39,151 bases of DNA from the NCBI GenBank assembly GCA_900467685.1, contig UBQX01000035.1, positions 1 through 39,151 of the forward strand, written 5' to 3'. Origin of the DNA: Hyphomicrobiales bacterium. GTDB lineage: Bacteria > Pseudomonadota > Alphaproteobacteria > Rhizobiales > Rhizobiaceae. Shown here piece after piece: positions 38,853-39,151 of the stretch. Position 1 is the stretch's first letter. Every line of letters starts with the position of its first letter. Both the position numbers and the translations under genes were made by a program. The notes beneath the pieces are model-generated. The model was given only the letters and a program-made list of their open reading frames with translations, ran no database searches and was not told the DNA's origin.

Positions 38853-38960
38853 TCAGTGTCCGCCTGGCCCAGTATTTTCTTGTTATGCAACATCTGCCCT
38901 GTGTACGCGCGGGAGTCAAACTTCATGCACGGAGATGGCCGGCAAGAGTGCGCAAAACCC

Positions 38961-38978
38961 CGATGACGCGCGTCATCG
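38961..38978. promoter_or_regulatory. 18-bp perfect palindrome, possible operator
   Basis: CGATGACGC followed directly by GCGTCATCG makes an uninterrupted 18-bp palindrome about 109 bp upstream of the M23 start. Its two TGACGC half sites suggest a dimeric regulator, but none can be named. Confidence 0.45.
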
Positions 38979-39072
38979 CCTTCATGCCTGCCAATTGTGA
39001 AAATCCGGGGGCAGGGGCGGCAGTGAAGGGGGCTGCGCGGACGCTCAAAGTGAAGCTCATAAGGCTCATTCA

Positions 39073-39151
39073 GCAATAGTGATTTAAAATCAATTAGTTG
39101 TCACATTTTTCAACTTTTTTCGAAAAGCCGTGTTGACTGTTTCTGGGGTGT
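39073..39151 (+). promoter_or_regulatory. Partial promoter at the right edge, stable-RNA-like
   Basis: A strongly A+T-rich tract at 39073-39127 resembles an UP element and is followed by TTGACT at 39133-39138. The -10 would lie just past the end of the window. This arrangement, with TGTTGACTG after an A/T-rich stretch, is typical of rhizobial rRNA or tRNA promoters as I recall. The downstream gene is not visible. Confidence 0.4.

Larger units (their letters stand above)
38853..39151. other. Intergenic region upstream of the M23 gene, to the window edge
   Basis: No gene is supported in these 299 bp. The region holds an 18-bp palindrome at 38961-38978. An A+T-rich tract (39073-39127) lies before the partial promoter at the right edge. 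Short open frames on both strands lack ribosome-binding sites and family signatures. Confidence 0.5.

Overview
The window reads as ordinary chromosomal core DNA of an alphaproteobacterium of the order Hyphomicrobiales, most likely family Rhizobiaceae (Rhizobium/Agrobacterium-like). The evidence is high G+C, dense genes with ATGA overlaps, and a family set typical of that group: DUF4167 next to prmC, PtsP next to lysC, DUF1178 beside a Nit2-like amidohydrolase and ubiG, a twin-transmembrane protein beside a PduO-type cobalamin adenosyltransferase, and promoters of the CTTGAC/CTATAT type. This assignment rests on family knowledge and was not tested by a search. All genes that lie fully inside the window look intact. 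I found no phage, insertion sequence, CRISPR array, integron or toxin-antitoxin locus.

Layout. 1-3712: a leftward operon (twin-TM protein, cobalamin adenosyltransferase, rhomboid protease) ending before what may be the first codons of an off-window gene, then an SDR oxidoreductase and a divergent YihY membrane protein. 3647-7228: gluQRS, a DNA-3-methyladenine glycosylase, an HNH protein, then dsbB and a YqaA/DedA membrane protein. 7400-11368: tRNA-Leu(CAA) with its promoter, a small membrane protein, a GT39 lipid-linked-sugar transferase and an acyl-CoA synthetase. 11379-15157: a small surface-polysaccharide locus (flippase and CelD-like GNAT, divergent from a sugar-nucleotide epimerase/dehydratase). 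15223-21714: secA, divergent from a parvulin PPIase, followed by argJ, a GNAT and mutT. 21830-22384: a small membrane protein and an Flp pilin. 22401-26492: methyltransferase, comF, grxC, Nit2-like amidohydrolase, DUF1178 and ubiG. 26673-34053: an OmpA-type lipoprotein, then lysC, ptsP, prfA, prmC and a DUF4167 protein with a 14-Asn tract. 34240-38852: clpB under a heat-shock-type promoter and an M23 peptidase. The right edge carries an A+T-rich tract and a TTGACT box resembling a stable-RNA promoter.

How the genes work together. The neighbourhoods cover protein export and quality control (secA, PPIase, clpB, dsbB, rhomboid), translation (gluQRS, prfA, prmC, tRNA), amino-acid and cofactor metabolism (argJ, lysC, ubiG, cobalamin adenosylation), nitrogen PTS signalling (ptsP), repair and nucleotide-pool sanitation (AlkA-like, MutT) and envelope assembly (flippase, GT39, M23, OmpA lipoprotein). 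I do not see a convincing undescribed multi-gene system. The best leads are small: the poly-Asn microsatellite in the DUF4167 gene, hairpins over or near ribosome-binding sites of the acyl-CoA synthetase and the flippase, an 18-bp palindrome before the M23 gene, an isolated Flp pilin with an unknown membrane partner, and a GluQRS that seems to lack its zinc ligands.
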